A stretch of 9,898 bases of DNA from Hellea sp964472905 (GCA_964472905.1 CAYYMI010000077.1:1-9898); one strand, 5' to 3'. Shown: positions 1 through 7,032, counted from the stretch's first letter. The notes: generated from the letters alone by a model not told the origin. Translations and numbers: made by a program.

Positions 1-450
1 TTGACATGCGCTGGCGAAATGCTGCCGGACTTCCGAAATAATATTAGCTTACACGTAAGCCGCAAAGATAAATGGGGTATGCCAGTTCCTATTATTGACG
101 CGAAATTACGCGAAAATGAATTAAAACTTATGGGACAGGCCGCCAAAGATACTAAAGCTATGCTTGAAGCGGTAGGTGTTCAAAATATAAATGTCCAAAC
201 GCCTGAAGAGGCTGCTAATATTGTCGTAGGTGATGGTATTCATGAAATGGGCACAGCGCGTATGGGCCGCGACCCAAAGACGTCAGTCCTAAATGAATTT
301 AACCAAAGCTGGGATATCCCAAATTTATTTATTTCAGATGGCTCTTTCATGACATCTTCGGGATGCCAAAACCCGTCTCTTACTTATATGGCATTTTCTG
401 CACGGGCGGCTCATCATGCAGCCGACTTATTAGAGCAGGGTGTGTTATAA
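1..450 (+). CDS. GMC-family FAD-dependent sugar dehydrogenase, C-terminal part (5' end outside window)
   Basis: This is the last 149 codons of a larger gene. The window begins in frame, so the TTG at base 1 is an internal Leu codon and not a start. The visible part is the GMC C-terminal substrate-binding domain. It holds HEMGTARMG (fragment residues 81-89) and GCQNPSLTYMAF (121-132). H81 and N124 are 43 residues apart, which fits the catalytic His/Asn pair of GMC enzymes. Full family members are roughly 500-600 residues, so about a quarter is present and the N-terminal FAD-binding fold is missing. The pattern resembles large subunits of gluconate 2-dehydrogenase, fructose dehydrogenase and glucoside 3-dehydrogenase types, which oxidise sugars at the cell envelope. 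The stop TAA overlaps the ATG of the next gene (TAATG), so the two are probably translated together. Family is confident; the exact sugar is unknown. Confidence 0.88.
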   Translation: MTCAGEMLPDFRNNISLHVSRKDKWGMPVPIIDAKLRENELKLMGQAAKDTKAMLEAVGVQNINVQTPEEAANIVVGDGIHEMGTARMGRDPKTSVLNEFNQSWDIPNLFISDGSFMTSSGCQNPSLTYMAFSARAAHHAADLLEQGVL

Positions 451-1343
451 TGTTTTCAAGACGATCATTTTTGGCGGTATCAACGAGCGCTACTCTGTTG
501 GGTGCGGGCTGTAAAAATGCGGCAGAGGGTGTGAGTGCGGCGAGTGGCAAAATTAGTAAGGTCGGTATCCAGACTTACACATTGCGCAAAATGTTTGCGC
601 AAGACCCAATGGCTACATTCAAAATGATCAAAGAGGCCGGATATGATTACGTTGAGCTCAACGGCCGTAATTTCCAGCAAGTACCTGTCGGCAAACTCAA
701 AGCTATGCTTGATGAAGTCGGTTTGACAGCCCCTGCAACGCATATCTCTTTGGATATGCTTAAGGGCGATATGTCTGAATTGATGCAAGTTTCAAAAACG
801 CTTGGTATAGAATATTTGACTGTGCCTTATATAGCTGATGATGCGCGAAGTCTTGAAAACTGGAAATCTCATGCCAACCTCATGAATGAAGCGGGTGAAA
901 AGCTAAGAGATAATGGTTTTAAGCTAGCTTATCATAACCATCAATTTGAATTTGATGATTTGGGTGGCGGCACAACGGCTATGGATATACTGATGAATGA
1001 TACGGTGCCAGAAAATCTATGGTTTCAGCTTGATATGTTTTGGGCCAATCTTGTTGATATTGATATTCCCGCTTTATTTAAACAATATTCTGGCCGTTTT
1101 AAACTCTGTCACATTAAAGATATGAAGGCCAATAAGGCTGACTTTCAAGATGCAGAGTATGAGGATATTACGACAAACCTTATGGTTGATGTCGGTGAGG
1201 GAATTATAGATTTTGAAAGCTATTTCGCGCTTAATAATGTTTCAGGTATGGAGTATTTCATTGCTGAGCATGATAACCCTAAAAAGCCTTACGCTCAGGC
1301 CATTACGACGAGTCTGAATACGATTAAGGCTATGCGGTTTTAA
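450..1343 (+). CDS. Tat-exported, probably lipid-anchored TIM-barrel sugar isomerase/epimerase
   Basis: A 297-residue protein of the xylose-isomerase-like TIM-barrel superfamily. The start is the ATG overlapping the upstream stop (TAATG); 29 extra in-frame codons upstream would lie inside the dehydrogenase gene and are unlikely. The N-terminus has a twin-arginine motif, SRRSFLA (residues 3-9), a short hydrophobic stretch, and LLGAGC ending at C21. This looks like a Tat lipoprotein signal, although the residue at -3 (Gly) is not ideal for a lipobox. Barrel motifs include YHNHQFEF (161-168), QLDMFW (193-198), HIKD (221-224), VGEG (248-251) and AEHD (272-275), which supply the usual His/Asp/Glu metal and substrate residues. 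Together with the GMC enzyme it resembles the lacA/lacB arrangement of Caulobacter-type glucoside 3-dehydrogenase systems, where a TIM-barrel protein is thought to handle 3-keto sugars. That role is inference. A cytoplasmic-type isomerase activity on another sugar is the alternative. Confidence 0.85.
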   Translation: MFSRRSFLAVSTSATLLGAGCKNAAEGVSAASGKISKVGIQTYTLRKMFAQDPMATFKMIKEAGYDYVELNGRNFQQVPVGKLKAMLDEVGLTAPATHISLDMLKGDMSELMQVSKTLGIEYLTVPYIADDARSLENWKSHANLMNEAGEKLRDNGFKLAYHNHQFEFDDLGGGTTAMDILMNDTVPENLWFQLDMFWANLVDIDIPALFKQYSGRFKLCHIKDMKANKADFQDAEYEDITTNLMVDVGEGIIDFESYFALNNVSGMEYFIAEHDNPKKPYAQAITTSLNTIKAMRF

Positions 1344-1344
1344 T

Positions 1345-2364
1345 TTACTTTTGCCGCGTTGAGCCCCTAATAATCAATTCATAGTCCATCAGCTCTGTCT
1401 GCGGTTTCTTACTGACATGATTTCCTAGTTGGGACACAAGAATTTCCACCGCGCGTGTGCCAAACTCTATTCGAGGTTGGCGCGTTGTTGTGAGAGGTGG
1501 CCAAATCTTCTCTGCCATTTCAGAATCATCAAAGCCCATAATGGAAATATCTTCGGGTATGCGCATATTGTTTTTATGTGCGGCGACAACCACGCCTGCC
1601 GCCATGTCGTCATTAGCCGCAAATACAGCGGTTGGTTTGTTCTCCATATTCATAATTTTTTCGCCTGCTTGCATACCGCTTGCGAAATCAAAGCTGCCTG
1701 GAAACACTAGGGTCTCATCAAATACAATGCCTGCTGTTTCCAGAGCTTGTTGATAGCCTTTAAAGCGCTCATGTGTGGCATATTGATCTTCTAGACCGCG
1801 AATAAAGGCAATGCGCTTGTGCCCTGTGTCGATCAAATATTGCGTCGCGTCCAGAGCCGCGCGGCGGTCATCAATTTTAACTGTAATGTTTTCATCATTG
1901 AGATCATTCGGTCCTATGCGAATGATAGGGATATTTAAGTTATTAAAATGAAGATTGACGCTTTCTAAGTTTGCATAAGGAGGGACTAAGATAGTGCCGT
2001 CAGGTCTTTTTTGCATGACAAAATCAGTACACCAATCTTTTAGTTTATTCGCGTCTTCAGCTATTTTTGGATCCAATGTTGTCCAGTGTAAATTATACCC
2101 AAGTTCTTGGCTGGCTATCAATGCCCCCGATTGAATGGCGTTAATGAAGTTACTTCTTACGCTGTGCGCAATCAGGTGGAGTGTGTATGTTCTGCGGCTG
2201 CGCAAATTGCGAGCAGAAGCACTGGGCACATAGTCTAACTCTCTGACGGATTCCATAACCCGTTGACGGAGTTTGTCTTGAACATGGGGCTCATTGTTCA
2301 GGACACGTGACACAGTTTTGACTGAAACATTAGCATGTTTAGCAACATCAACCATTTTAACCAT
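1345..2364 (-). CDS. LacI-family transcriptional repressor of sugar catabolism
   Basis: A 339-residue LacI/GalR-type regulator of usual family length. The N-terminal helix-turn-helix spans about residues 4-24 (VDVAKHANVS, then VKTVSRVLNN), followed by the hinge helix SASARNLRSRRT, whose ARNL leucine would wedge into a central CG of the operator. The rest is a periplasmic-binding-protein-like effector domain with typical segments such as HKRIAFIRG, FAANDDMAAG, ISIMGFDDSE and a TTTRQP stretch near the end. The ATG at 2364 was chosen because an AAGGAG ribosome site (2372-2377 on this strand) lies seven bases upstream; a start seven codons earlier has no such support. It overlaps the upstream symporter gene by 8 bp (ATGGTTAA) and is the last gene of a permease-symporter-regulator operon. 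It probably controls its own operon in response to a sugar. The effector is unknown. Confidence 0.93.
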   Translation of the reverse strand: MVKMVDVAKHANVSVKTVSRVLNNEPHVQDKLRQRVMESVRELDYVPSASARNLRSRRTYTLHLIAHSVRSNFINAIQSGALIASQELGYNLHWTTLDPKIAEDANKLKDWCTDFVMQKRPDGTILVPPYANLESVNLHFNNLNIPIIRIGPNDLNDENITVKIDDRRAALDATQYLIDTGHKRIAFIRGLEDQYATHERFKGYQQALETAGIVFDETLVFPGSFDFASGMQAGEKIMNMENKPTAVFAANDDMAAGVVVAAHKNNMRIPEDISIMGFDDSEMAEKIWPPLTTTRQPRIEFGTRAVEILVSQLGNHVSKKPQTELMDYELIIRGSTRQK

Positions 2365-3703
2365 CGTCAAACTCCTTGTTTTCAAGTTGGGTTAATATTT
2401 TAGAATGCTCGGCTCGCCCCAGTGGTAACACTAGAATGGGGATGATGGTTAAGCATAGGAAAAAAGCAGGGCAGATTGCTAGAAAGATCGTGATTTTTTC
2501 ACTATTGGCCATAAAGTTTGTGTTTTCGGCAATTCCAAACGTTGACAGCATAAAGCCAACTAACAAGCCCATAAATCCACCTGATAATTTTTGAGTCACT
2601 AAAACGGATCCAAAGACACCCGCTTCGGAGCGGTACCCGCTTTGCATTTGTCCGTACTCCACACAATCAGGAATAAAAGCCCAAAAGATAATAGCATAAG
2701 CCCCGCCACACGCTCCGAGGAGCGTAATTTGTACAGGGATTCCAAAAAAGGACGTCGTCGAAAATAGAAATAGGTGAAGAGCGGTCAGAACATAAATGAC
2801 TGTGACGGCTAGCCAAATTTTCTTTCGTCCGAATTGGTGAATCATGTAGGTCCAAACTGGAACAAGTATCAGAGTGGCTATAGCATAGCTTGTTAGAACG
2901 ACTTCTTTAGAAGCGAGTAAGTTCTGATTGGCATCAATATAAAATACCAGAGATAAGCCGAGGCATGTTCCTGCGGCTGTGTTGAATAGAATGACAATAA
3001 GTAGAATTTGTAGGGCACGGTTCGATCTTATATTCCGGTACATGCCTAGCCAAACTTTTTCATGCTGTACTGTTTTTTTGGGTAGAGGTTTTTCTTGAGT
3101 CAGAAAAAAGCAGACCAATATAGCTATTGTCGCCAGAGCGCTTCCGAGCGCCGCCGCATATTGGAAAGCTTCTTTTTCAGATCCTGTTACGGCTGTGAAT
3201 TTGTCAACGAGGGGAGGTAAAAACATAGAGACCATTAATAGGCCTAAAAAGGCGCAGAACATGCGCGCGCCTGAAAAGTCAGATCTTTCAACACTGTCAT
3301 AGCTCAGCCTTGAGGCCATCGTCGCATAGGGAATGGCAACAACCGTGTAGCTCGTGCGAAAAATAAGACATGTCATAATTAAGGTGGCGATTAAGAGCGG
3401 GCCTTCAAAAGGAGGGATCCAAAACAGGCCGATAAAAGCAAGTCCCAAAAATATACAGCCATAAAGCAAAAAGGGTCGATAGGTGCCAAAGCGTGTGTTC
3501 ACACGTTCTGATAAAGAGGCCATGATTGGGTCAGATAAGGCATCCCATATCATGCCAATGAAAAATAGGATGCCTGCAATGGCAGGGTCAAGACCAACAA
3601 CTGTTGTGTACCAATAGACAAGATAGAGCGATATGGTCTTCCAATAAATATTAAGACCAAAATCCCCAATGCCGTAGCCAAAAAGTTTTATGAGCTTTCT
3701 CAA
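2357..3703 (-). CDS. GPH-family (MelB-like) sugar:cation symporter
   Basis: A 448-residue, strongly hydrophobic inner-membrane protein with about twelve predicted membrane segments, matching the glycoside-pentoside-hexuronide:cation symporter branch of the major facilitator superfamily. The N-terminal FGYGIGDFG and the stretch IWDALSDPIMASLSER (residues 52-67), then RFGTYRPFLLYG, are the family signature. D54 and D58 correspond to the two cation-site aspartates of MelB. The melibiose-site aspartate next to the first signature appears to be replaced by Asn (N18), so the sugar may differ from melibiose. The start is TTG at 3703: the in-frame stop of the upstream permease lies 24 bp before it, no ATG or GTG lies between, and the next in-frame Met (M51) would remove the signature region. 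The ribosome site is weak (TAGG). It is the middle gene of the operon, between an aldonate permease and the regulator. Substrate is probably a glycoside or uronide taken up after periplasmic processing. Confidence 0.9.
   Translation of the reverse strand: MRKLIKLFGYGIGDFGLNIYWKTISLYLVYWYTTVVGLDPAIAGILFFIGMIWDALSDPIMASLSERVNTRFGTYRPFLLYGCIFLGLAFIGLFWIPPFEGPLLIATLIMTCLIFRTSYTVVAIPYATMASRLSYDSVERSDFSGARMFCAFLGLLMVSMFLPPLVDKFTAVTGSEKEAFQYAAALGSALATIAILVCFFLTQEKPLPKKTVQHEKVWLGMYRNIRSNRALQILLIVILFNTAAGTCLGLSLVFYIDANQNLLASKEVVLTSYAIATLILVPVWTYMIHQFGRKKIWLAVTVIYVLTALHLFLFSTTSFFGIPVQITLLGACGGAYAIIFWAFIPDCVEYGQMQSGYRSEAGVFGSVLVTQKLSGGFMGLLVGFMLSTFGIAENTNFMANSEKITIFLAICPAFFLCLTIIPILVLPLGRAEHSKILTQLENKEFDDG
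2372..2377 (-). promoter_or_regulatory. Ribosome binding site of the LacI-family gene
   Basis: AAGGAG on the minus strand, seven bases before the ATG at 2364. It lies inside the 3' end of the symporter gene and decides between the candidate starts of the repressor. Confidence 0.8.
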
Positions 3704-3727
3704 ATTCTTGCCTACTATCCCGTGACT

Positions 3728-5104
3728 CTACACAACAGCGTATAGGAGTAACGAGCCGAATAGACCAGTAATGGATATAATTGTCGTCATCACACTCCAA
3801 CTCTTAATCGTCTCTTTTTCTGTGAGGTCAAATAGGCGGCTGACAAGCCAAAACCCTGAGTCGTTCACATGGGATAAGCCTGTTGCGCCCGCCGCAATAG
3901 ATGTTGTTAATATGGCTAACTCCCATCCATTGAGTCCCAGGTTCGCAACAATCGGTGCCATAAGACCCGCAGCGGTAATCATAGCGACCGTGGCGCTCCC
4001 TTGAATGGCACGGATGAGAAGCGCCAGTAAAAATGCGAGCCATACAGGCGTTAAGCCCCAAGCCAATAAACCTTCAGCCATTTGTGCCCCAGCCCCAGTA
4101 TCAACAAGCACTTGTTTGAAAGCCCCGCCAGCGCCCGTAACTAGAATAACGGCGGCTGTGGGTTCGAAAGCGTATTTGAGGGTGGTTTTAAACTTCGTTT
4201 TATCTTCTTCTGTTTTAAGCCCTAAGCTTAACCAACTTGCTATGCAGGCGATTATAAGCGCTGAAAAAGGATGCCCAATTATTGTTAGGCTGGTTAGCAG
4301 AGCGCCATCTGACAGGATTGCCTTGGCTATTGTACCCGCCATAATCAGAACTAATGGCAATAGCATCAAAGTAAGGGCTGTAGAGAAATTTGGGCGTGAG
4401 GTTTGCCAAGAGGGGGTATTCGGAGCGTTATTTGTCAAAGTTTCAGGAGATATTTCGCTGAGTAGATTGCCGACCAAGCGGCCTGACTTGTCTAGCCATA
4501 TTGTCAATATGGGACCTGCAATGATTAGACAAACGATACTAAGCGGCAAGCCTATTAAAATGACTTGTCCTAGATTAGCTCCTAGTAACTCAGCAATAGC
4601 AATAGGCCCGGGCGTTGGGGGAATAAAAGCATGACCTATTGCGAGTCCCGCACACAAAGGTAGGCCAAAAAATAGAGGTTTCTTTTTTGCCTTTCGCGCG
4701 AGTTTCATGATGAAAGGCAGAAGAATAATCAGAGCGACATCAAAGAAAACGGGAATGGCCGCGATTAAGCCCATAAACCCAGTTGCAAATGAGCGGTGGG
4801 TGTCAGCCTTAATGCCATTCAGGCGAAGAGCTAGGGCTTCCAGGTAACCACTTTTTTCCATTATAGCCCCGAATAGAGCGCCAAGACCAATGACCGGAGC
4901 AATGAAGCCTAGTGTTCCGCCCATACCTTTTTGGACGGAGCTAAAAGCTGCATCGGGGCGCATGCCTGCAAAGAGCGCGGCAAGAATTGCGCAGCTCAAT
5001 AGCGTTACAAAGGCATTGGTCCGCCATCGTAAAATAAAAATTAACAGCAGAATAAGCGAGAACACTGAGGCCCAAATCGCTTGATTTTGTATAATATTAT
5101 CCAT
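3728..5104 (-). CDS. GntP-family gluconate/aldonate:H+ symporter
   Basis: A 458-residue, highly hydrophobic inner-membrane permease of the gluconate transporter (GntP/GntT/GntU) family, with the usual length of about 440-460 residues. Family motifs include GGTLGFIAPVIGLGALFG (62-79), FFDVALIILLPF (120-131) and HAFIPPTPGP (158-167). Known members take up gluconate, ketogluconates, glycerate or other sugar acids with protons. The ATG at 5104 is the start; only a weak AAAAAG purine stretch precedes it. This is the first gene of the operon, with a clear promoter upstream, followed 24 bp later by the GPH symporter. The neighbouring GMC dehydrogenase is of the type that makes oxidised sugars, so this permease may import an oxidised sugar produced in the periplasm; this is inference. 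Family assignment is firm, the individual substrate is not. Confidence 0.92.
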   Translation of the reverse strand: MDNIIQNQAIWASVFSLILLLIFILRWRTNAFVTLLSCAILAALFAGMRPDAAFSSVQKGMGGTLGFIAPVIGLGALFGAIMEKSGYLEALALRLNGIKADTHRSFATGFMGLIAAIPVFFDVALIILLPFIMKLARKAKKKPLFFGLPLCAGLAIGHAFIPPTPGPIAIAELLGANLGQVILIGLPLSIVCLIIAGPILTIWLDKSGRLVGNLLSEISPETLTNNAPNTPSWQTSRPNFSTALTLMLLPLVLIMAGTIAKAILSDGALLTSLTIIGHPFSALIIACIASWLSLGLKTEEDKTKFKTTLKYAFEPTAAVILVTGAGGAFKQVLVDTGAGAQMAEGLLAWGLTPVWLAFLLALLIRAIQGSATVAMITAAGLMAPIVANLGLNGWELAILTTSIAAGATGLSHVNDSGFWLVSRLFDLTEKETIKSWSVMTTIISITGLFGSLLLYAVV

Positions 5105-5148
5105 TTAGCTTTTTGGCCTATACATCTTATTACATGGAGTTTTGAGAT

Positions 5149-5178
5149 ATTCTATAGATGTTTGTCTTACGTTGTCAA
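5149..5178 (-). promoter_or_regulatory. Sigma70-type promoter of the gntP-like/GPH/lacI-like operon
   Basis: On the minus strand a perfect -35 TTGACA (5173-5178) is followed after 18 bp by TAGAAT (5149-5154), five of six matches to the -10 consensus. Transcription would start near 5142, leaving a leader of about 38 bases before the permease ATG. The element sits in the 114-bp gap between the cupin-like gene and the permease gene, where an operon promoter is expected. Confidence 0.6.
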
Positions 5179-5180
5179 AC
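5160..5180 (-). promoter_or_regulatory. Candidate operator overlapping the -35 box of the transporter operon
   Basis: On the minus strand GTTTGAC and GACAAAC flank the seven bases AACGTAA; the arms match as inverted repeats at six of seven positions. The segment TTGACAACG within it (5170-5178) is identical to the left half of the palindrome between the divergent halogenase and DUF6445 genes. Position over the -35 box suits repression, most simply autoregulation by the LacI-family gene at the end of this operon. The inner symmetry is poor, so this is a tentative site. Confidence 0.35.
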
Positions 5181-5218
5181 TCAAGCTGGACAATGGAAAT
5201 CCCCTAGGAGATTATATA

Positions 5219-6241
5219 TCACAGTTTCATGCCAATATTCATGCCGAGGGTTTTCATCATCGTATAGATAGCGCGCGTACGGTCTTTAAGATCTACTCCG
5301 CCCAGGATGCCTTTTGCGGTTTCATCAACATGTGCCATAGGGTCACCATTTTCCTGGAAGACAAAATGGGCAAACATATTTTTCCATGTTTTGGCTTGCT
5401 CTGGACTTAAATGCTGAAAGCACATCATAGCATGAAACATGGCGGCATGAGGGTTGTTCAACATAGCTTCTTGATCCGTCCACCAATAATTCACAAGCAT
5501 GTTAAGCGGCGAGAGCGCCCGAATATGATGCCACCATCCATAAGGAATATATATGGCGTCTCCTGGTTTTAGTGTTGCCCTGCGAGCCGTCTTCAAGGTC
5601 TCCTCAAAACGTGGATGAGCTTCAAAGTCGGGGTTATCTAAAGACGCCAAACTGACCATGACGCCGCCGGGGGCGACTTCCAAGGGGCCTGGGTAAAGGC
5701 CAGCAAGTTGATTAGGCGGAAAAATAGTAACTTCACGCTCTCCCAACACAGCACAGGCGATATTTTCATTGGTATCAAAATGCGTTTGAACCGTTGTTTT
5801 TGTGCCAATCCAGACACGCGGCTGCGTTGTTTCTGGAACAAGGTCAAAGGGATGATCTGTGGTGAAGCTGGGTATATGGTCTTGGGCTGGAAGGGACTGT
5901 GCATATATGCCGTCCGTAGATGTTGATTGTAGTAAACGGTCTAACGCAGCACTCAAACTCTCTGGGACTTGTTGGTAGTTCTGACTTCTTAAGTCTGGGG
6001 CGTAATTAAACTTACCCTCAATGCCATCTTTGCCAATATATGTGGGTTGCAGCTTTTGAGTGTCGAGTGTCTTCAGATAGGTAAAAAGGCTTTCAGCATT
6101 TTCATGCTTTAGGGCAGGCCAATGACGAATGGCGCCGCGCAATATGACAGGCTCAGCCTTAGCGCGGATATCGCCCTTAAACTGCTCCGAGGTTACATTT
6201 TCAAGTTCTGCAATTGGAGCGGGGCGGAAGCTGTCTGACAT
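5219..6241 (-). CDS. Cupin-like (JmjC-type, cupin_8) putative Fe(II)/2-oxoglutarate oxygenase
   Basis: A 340-residue soluble protein. The N-terminus carries EPVILRGAIRHWPA (residues 30-43), the usual opening of cupin-like JmjC-type hydroxylase proteins. The core shows HFD (154-156) and IPYGWWHHIRAL (232-243), giving the HxD...H iron triad with H154, D156 and probably H238, within a GDAIYIPYGWWH strand typical of the family. Family members use iron, oxygen and 2-oxoglutarate to hydroxylate proteins or small molecules; here only the fold and metal site are visible. Members of this family are known neighbours of tryptophan-halogenase-like genes and TonB receptors in marine proteobacteria. It starts 3 bp after the stop of the DUF6445-type gene, with GAAAGG about ten bases upstream, and is probably co-transcribed with it from the divergent promoter. 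Substrate unknown. Confidence 0.85.
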   Translation of the reverse strand: MSDSFRPAPIAELENVTSEQFKGDIRAKAEPVILRGAIRHWPALKHENAESLFTYLKTLDTQKLQPTYIGKDGIEGKFNYAPDLRSQNYQQVPESLSAALDRLLQSTSTDGIYAQSLPAQDHIPSFTTDHPFDLVPETTQPRVWIGTKTTVQTHFDTNENIACAVLGEREVTIFPPNQLAGLYPGPLEVAPGGVMVSLASLDNPDFEAHPRFEETLKTARRATLKPGDAIYIPYGWWHHIRALSPLNMLVNYWWTDQEAMLNNPHAAMFHAMMCFQHLSPEQAKTWKNMFAHFVFQENGDPMAHVDETAKGILGGVDLKDRTRAIYTMMKTLGMNIGMKL

Positions 6242-6244
6242 TGT

Positions 6245-6931
6245 CTAATAGCCTTTCAGGAACATATTGACCGTTAACCGTCCTTGCGCGGGATCAGGCG
6301 ATAAGGTCACATCTTGGGTGATTTGGCCAGAATGAAGCATATTGCCTCTATATATAATAAGTCGATCAGGCTTAGCCTCGATCATGCCAATCATTTCATA
6401 GCGTTTCGTATCGCCGCAAATATAAGCTTGAGGCGGAGGTCCATAAGCGTCTTCATCTTCGGCTAGTGCGTCTTGATAGGGTTTGTACCTCTCGGCCGTA
6501 ATGGTTTCAAAACCTGTTCGCCTATGTCGATAAAAACCCGTTCCGCTATTTTCAGATCCTTTTAGGTAATGCATTATGGCGAGTATATTGGGATCTGTGT
6601 CATCAAAATGTGGAATGCGTTGGCCCGCACTTAACGTTTCAGGCGCGGCGGTCACCAGAGAGTAAGACGCATTTTCGCAGGCTACATGTTTCGAAAGCCC
6701 AAAGATTTCACTAAATATTTGAAACATCATCTTATCTCGAAGTTTGAGATAGTTCGGATTGGCTGGGGCGCGTAATCCGGGATAGGCCGCCTCTGCCATT
6801 TGATAATCTGCTTTTAGAGCGTCATTTATAATTAGATTCAGAGCGTTTGAAAAATTATCAATGATAACAACGGGTGCTTTTTCTAGCCCTAGAAAAAGTG
6901 TTGCTGCGCCGGCTATGTGATTTATATTCAA
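6245..6931 (-). CDS. DUF6445-type protein, probable 2OG-Fe(II) dioxygenase fold
   Basis: A 228-residue soluble protein resembling the uncharacterised DUF6445 family, recognised from IDNF near residues 24-27, YPGLRAP (50-56), IPHFDDTDPNILAIMHYL (106-123), GTGFYRHR (130-137) and NMLHSG (197-202). H108 and D110, then H200, then R218 form an HxD...H...R pattern like the iron and 2-oxoglutarate ligands of prolyl-hydroxylase-type dioxygenases. Activity has to my knowledge not been assigned for the family. The start is TTG at 6931: an in-frame stop lies 30 bases upstream (6962-6964), no ATG or GTG falls between, and the next Met (M45) would cut into the conserved region. The ribosome site is weak. 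It is the first gene of a two-gene unit with the cupin-like gene, divergent from the halogenase genes. The family call is from memory of motifs, not a search. Confidence 0.75.
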   Translation of the reverse strand: MNINHIAGAATLFLGLEKAPVVIIDNFSNALNLIINDALKADYQMAEAAYPGLRAPANPNYLKLRDKMMFQIFSEIFGLSKHVACENASYSLVTAAPETLSAGQRIPHFDDTDPNILAIMHYLKGSENSGTGFYRHRRTGFETITAERYKPYQDALAEDEDAYGPPPQAYICGDTKRYEMIGMIEAKPDRLIIYRGNMLHSGQITQDVTLSPDPAQGRLTVNMFLKGY

Positions 6932-6970
6932 ATGTGTTACCGTGATGATATGAGTGGAATTCTACCGCAG

Positions 6971-6997
6971 ATTATAACGCGCAATGCTAATTGACAA
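6971..6997 (-). promoter_or_regulatory. Promoter of the DUF6445-type/cupin-like unit
   Basis: On the minus strand a perfect -10 TATAAT (6971-6976) is preceded by TTGTCA (6992-6997), five of six matches to -35, with a short 15-bp spacer. Transcription would start near 6964 and give a leader of about 33 bases. The short spacing lowers promoter strength or points to activator help. Confidence 0.5.
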
Positions 6998-7008
6998 CGC
7001 TGACAATT
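6989..7008. promoter_or_regulatory. LacI-family-like operator palindrome between the divergent genes
   Basis: AATTGACAACGCTGACAATT is a 20-bp imperfect palindrome: 16 of 20 positions are symmetric and the axis falls on C6998/G6999. A central CG with A/T-rich outer arms is the usual design of LacI/GalR-family operators, and the AATTG...CAATT ends match the ideal lac operator ends. The TGACA-type half-site also resembles sites described for NagR-like LacI regulators. It overlaps the -35 boxes of both divergent promoters, so one bound repressor could close both. A LacI-family gene lies about 4.6 kb away in this window. Confidence 0.55.
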
Positions 7009-7020
7009 ATGACATCTAAA
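6991..7020 (+). promoter_or_regulatory. Candidate promoter of the halogenase genes
   Basis: A perfect -35 TTGACA (6991-6996) is followed after 18 bp by TCTAAA (7015-7020), four of six matches to -10. Transcription would start around 7027, close to the ribosome site at 7033-7038, giving a short leader. The -10 is poor, so position is tentative. Confidence 0.4.
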
Positions 7021-7032
7021 GAGACTGAAAAC

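Noticed and set aside
363..449. 29-codon N-terminal extension of the TIM-barrel protein
   Set aside because: It would overlap the conserved end of the dehydrogenase gene and would bury the Tat signal; the ATG at 450 is the natural start.
1336..1360. GCGG...CCGC inverted repeat across the convergent stops
   Set aside because: Only four paired bases around a 16-base loop; too weak to call a bidirectional terminator despite the T-rich interior.
4005..4634. Long open frame (209 codons) on the plus strand inside the permease gene
   Set aside because: It is antisense to a clear GntP-family gene, has no recognisable domain and no ribosome site; it is a shadow of the real coding frame.
5198..5213. 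Hairpin-like AATCTCCTAGGGGATT on the minus strand just after the cupin-like gene
   Set aside because: The stem is six or seven pairs with a G-T pair and a very small loop, and no T-run follows, so it is not supported as a terminator.
6982..6993. Small inverted repeat CAAT-GCTA-ATTG
   Set aside because: Only four-base arms; it is better explained as part of the edge of the longer 6989-7008 palindrome.
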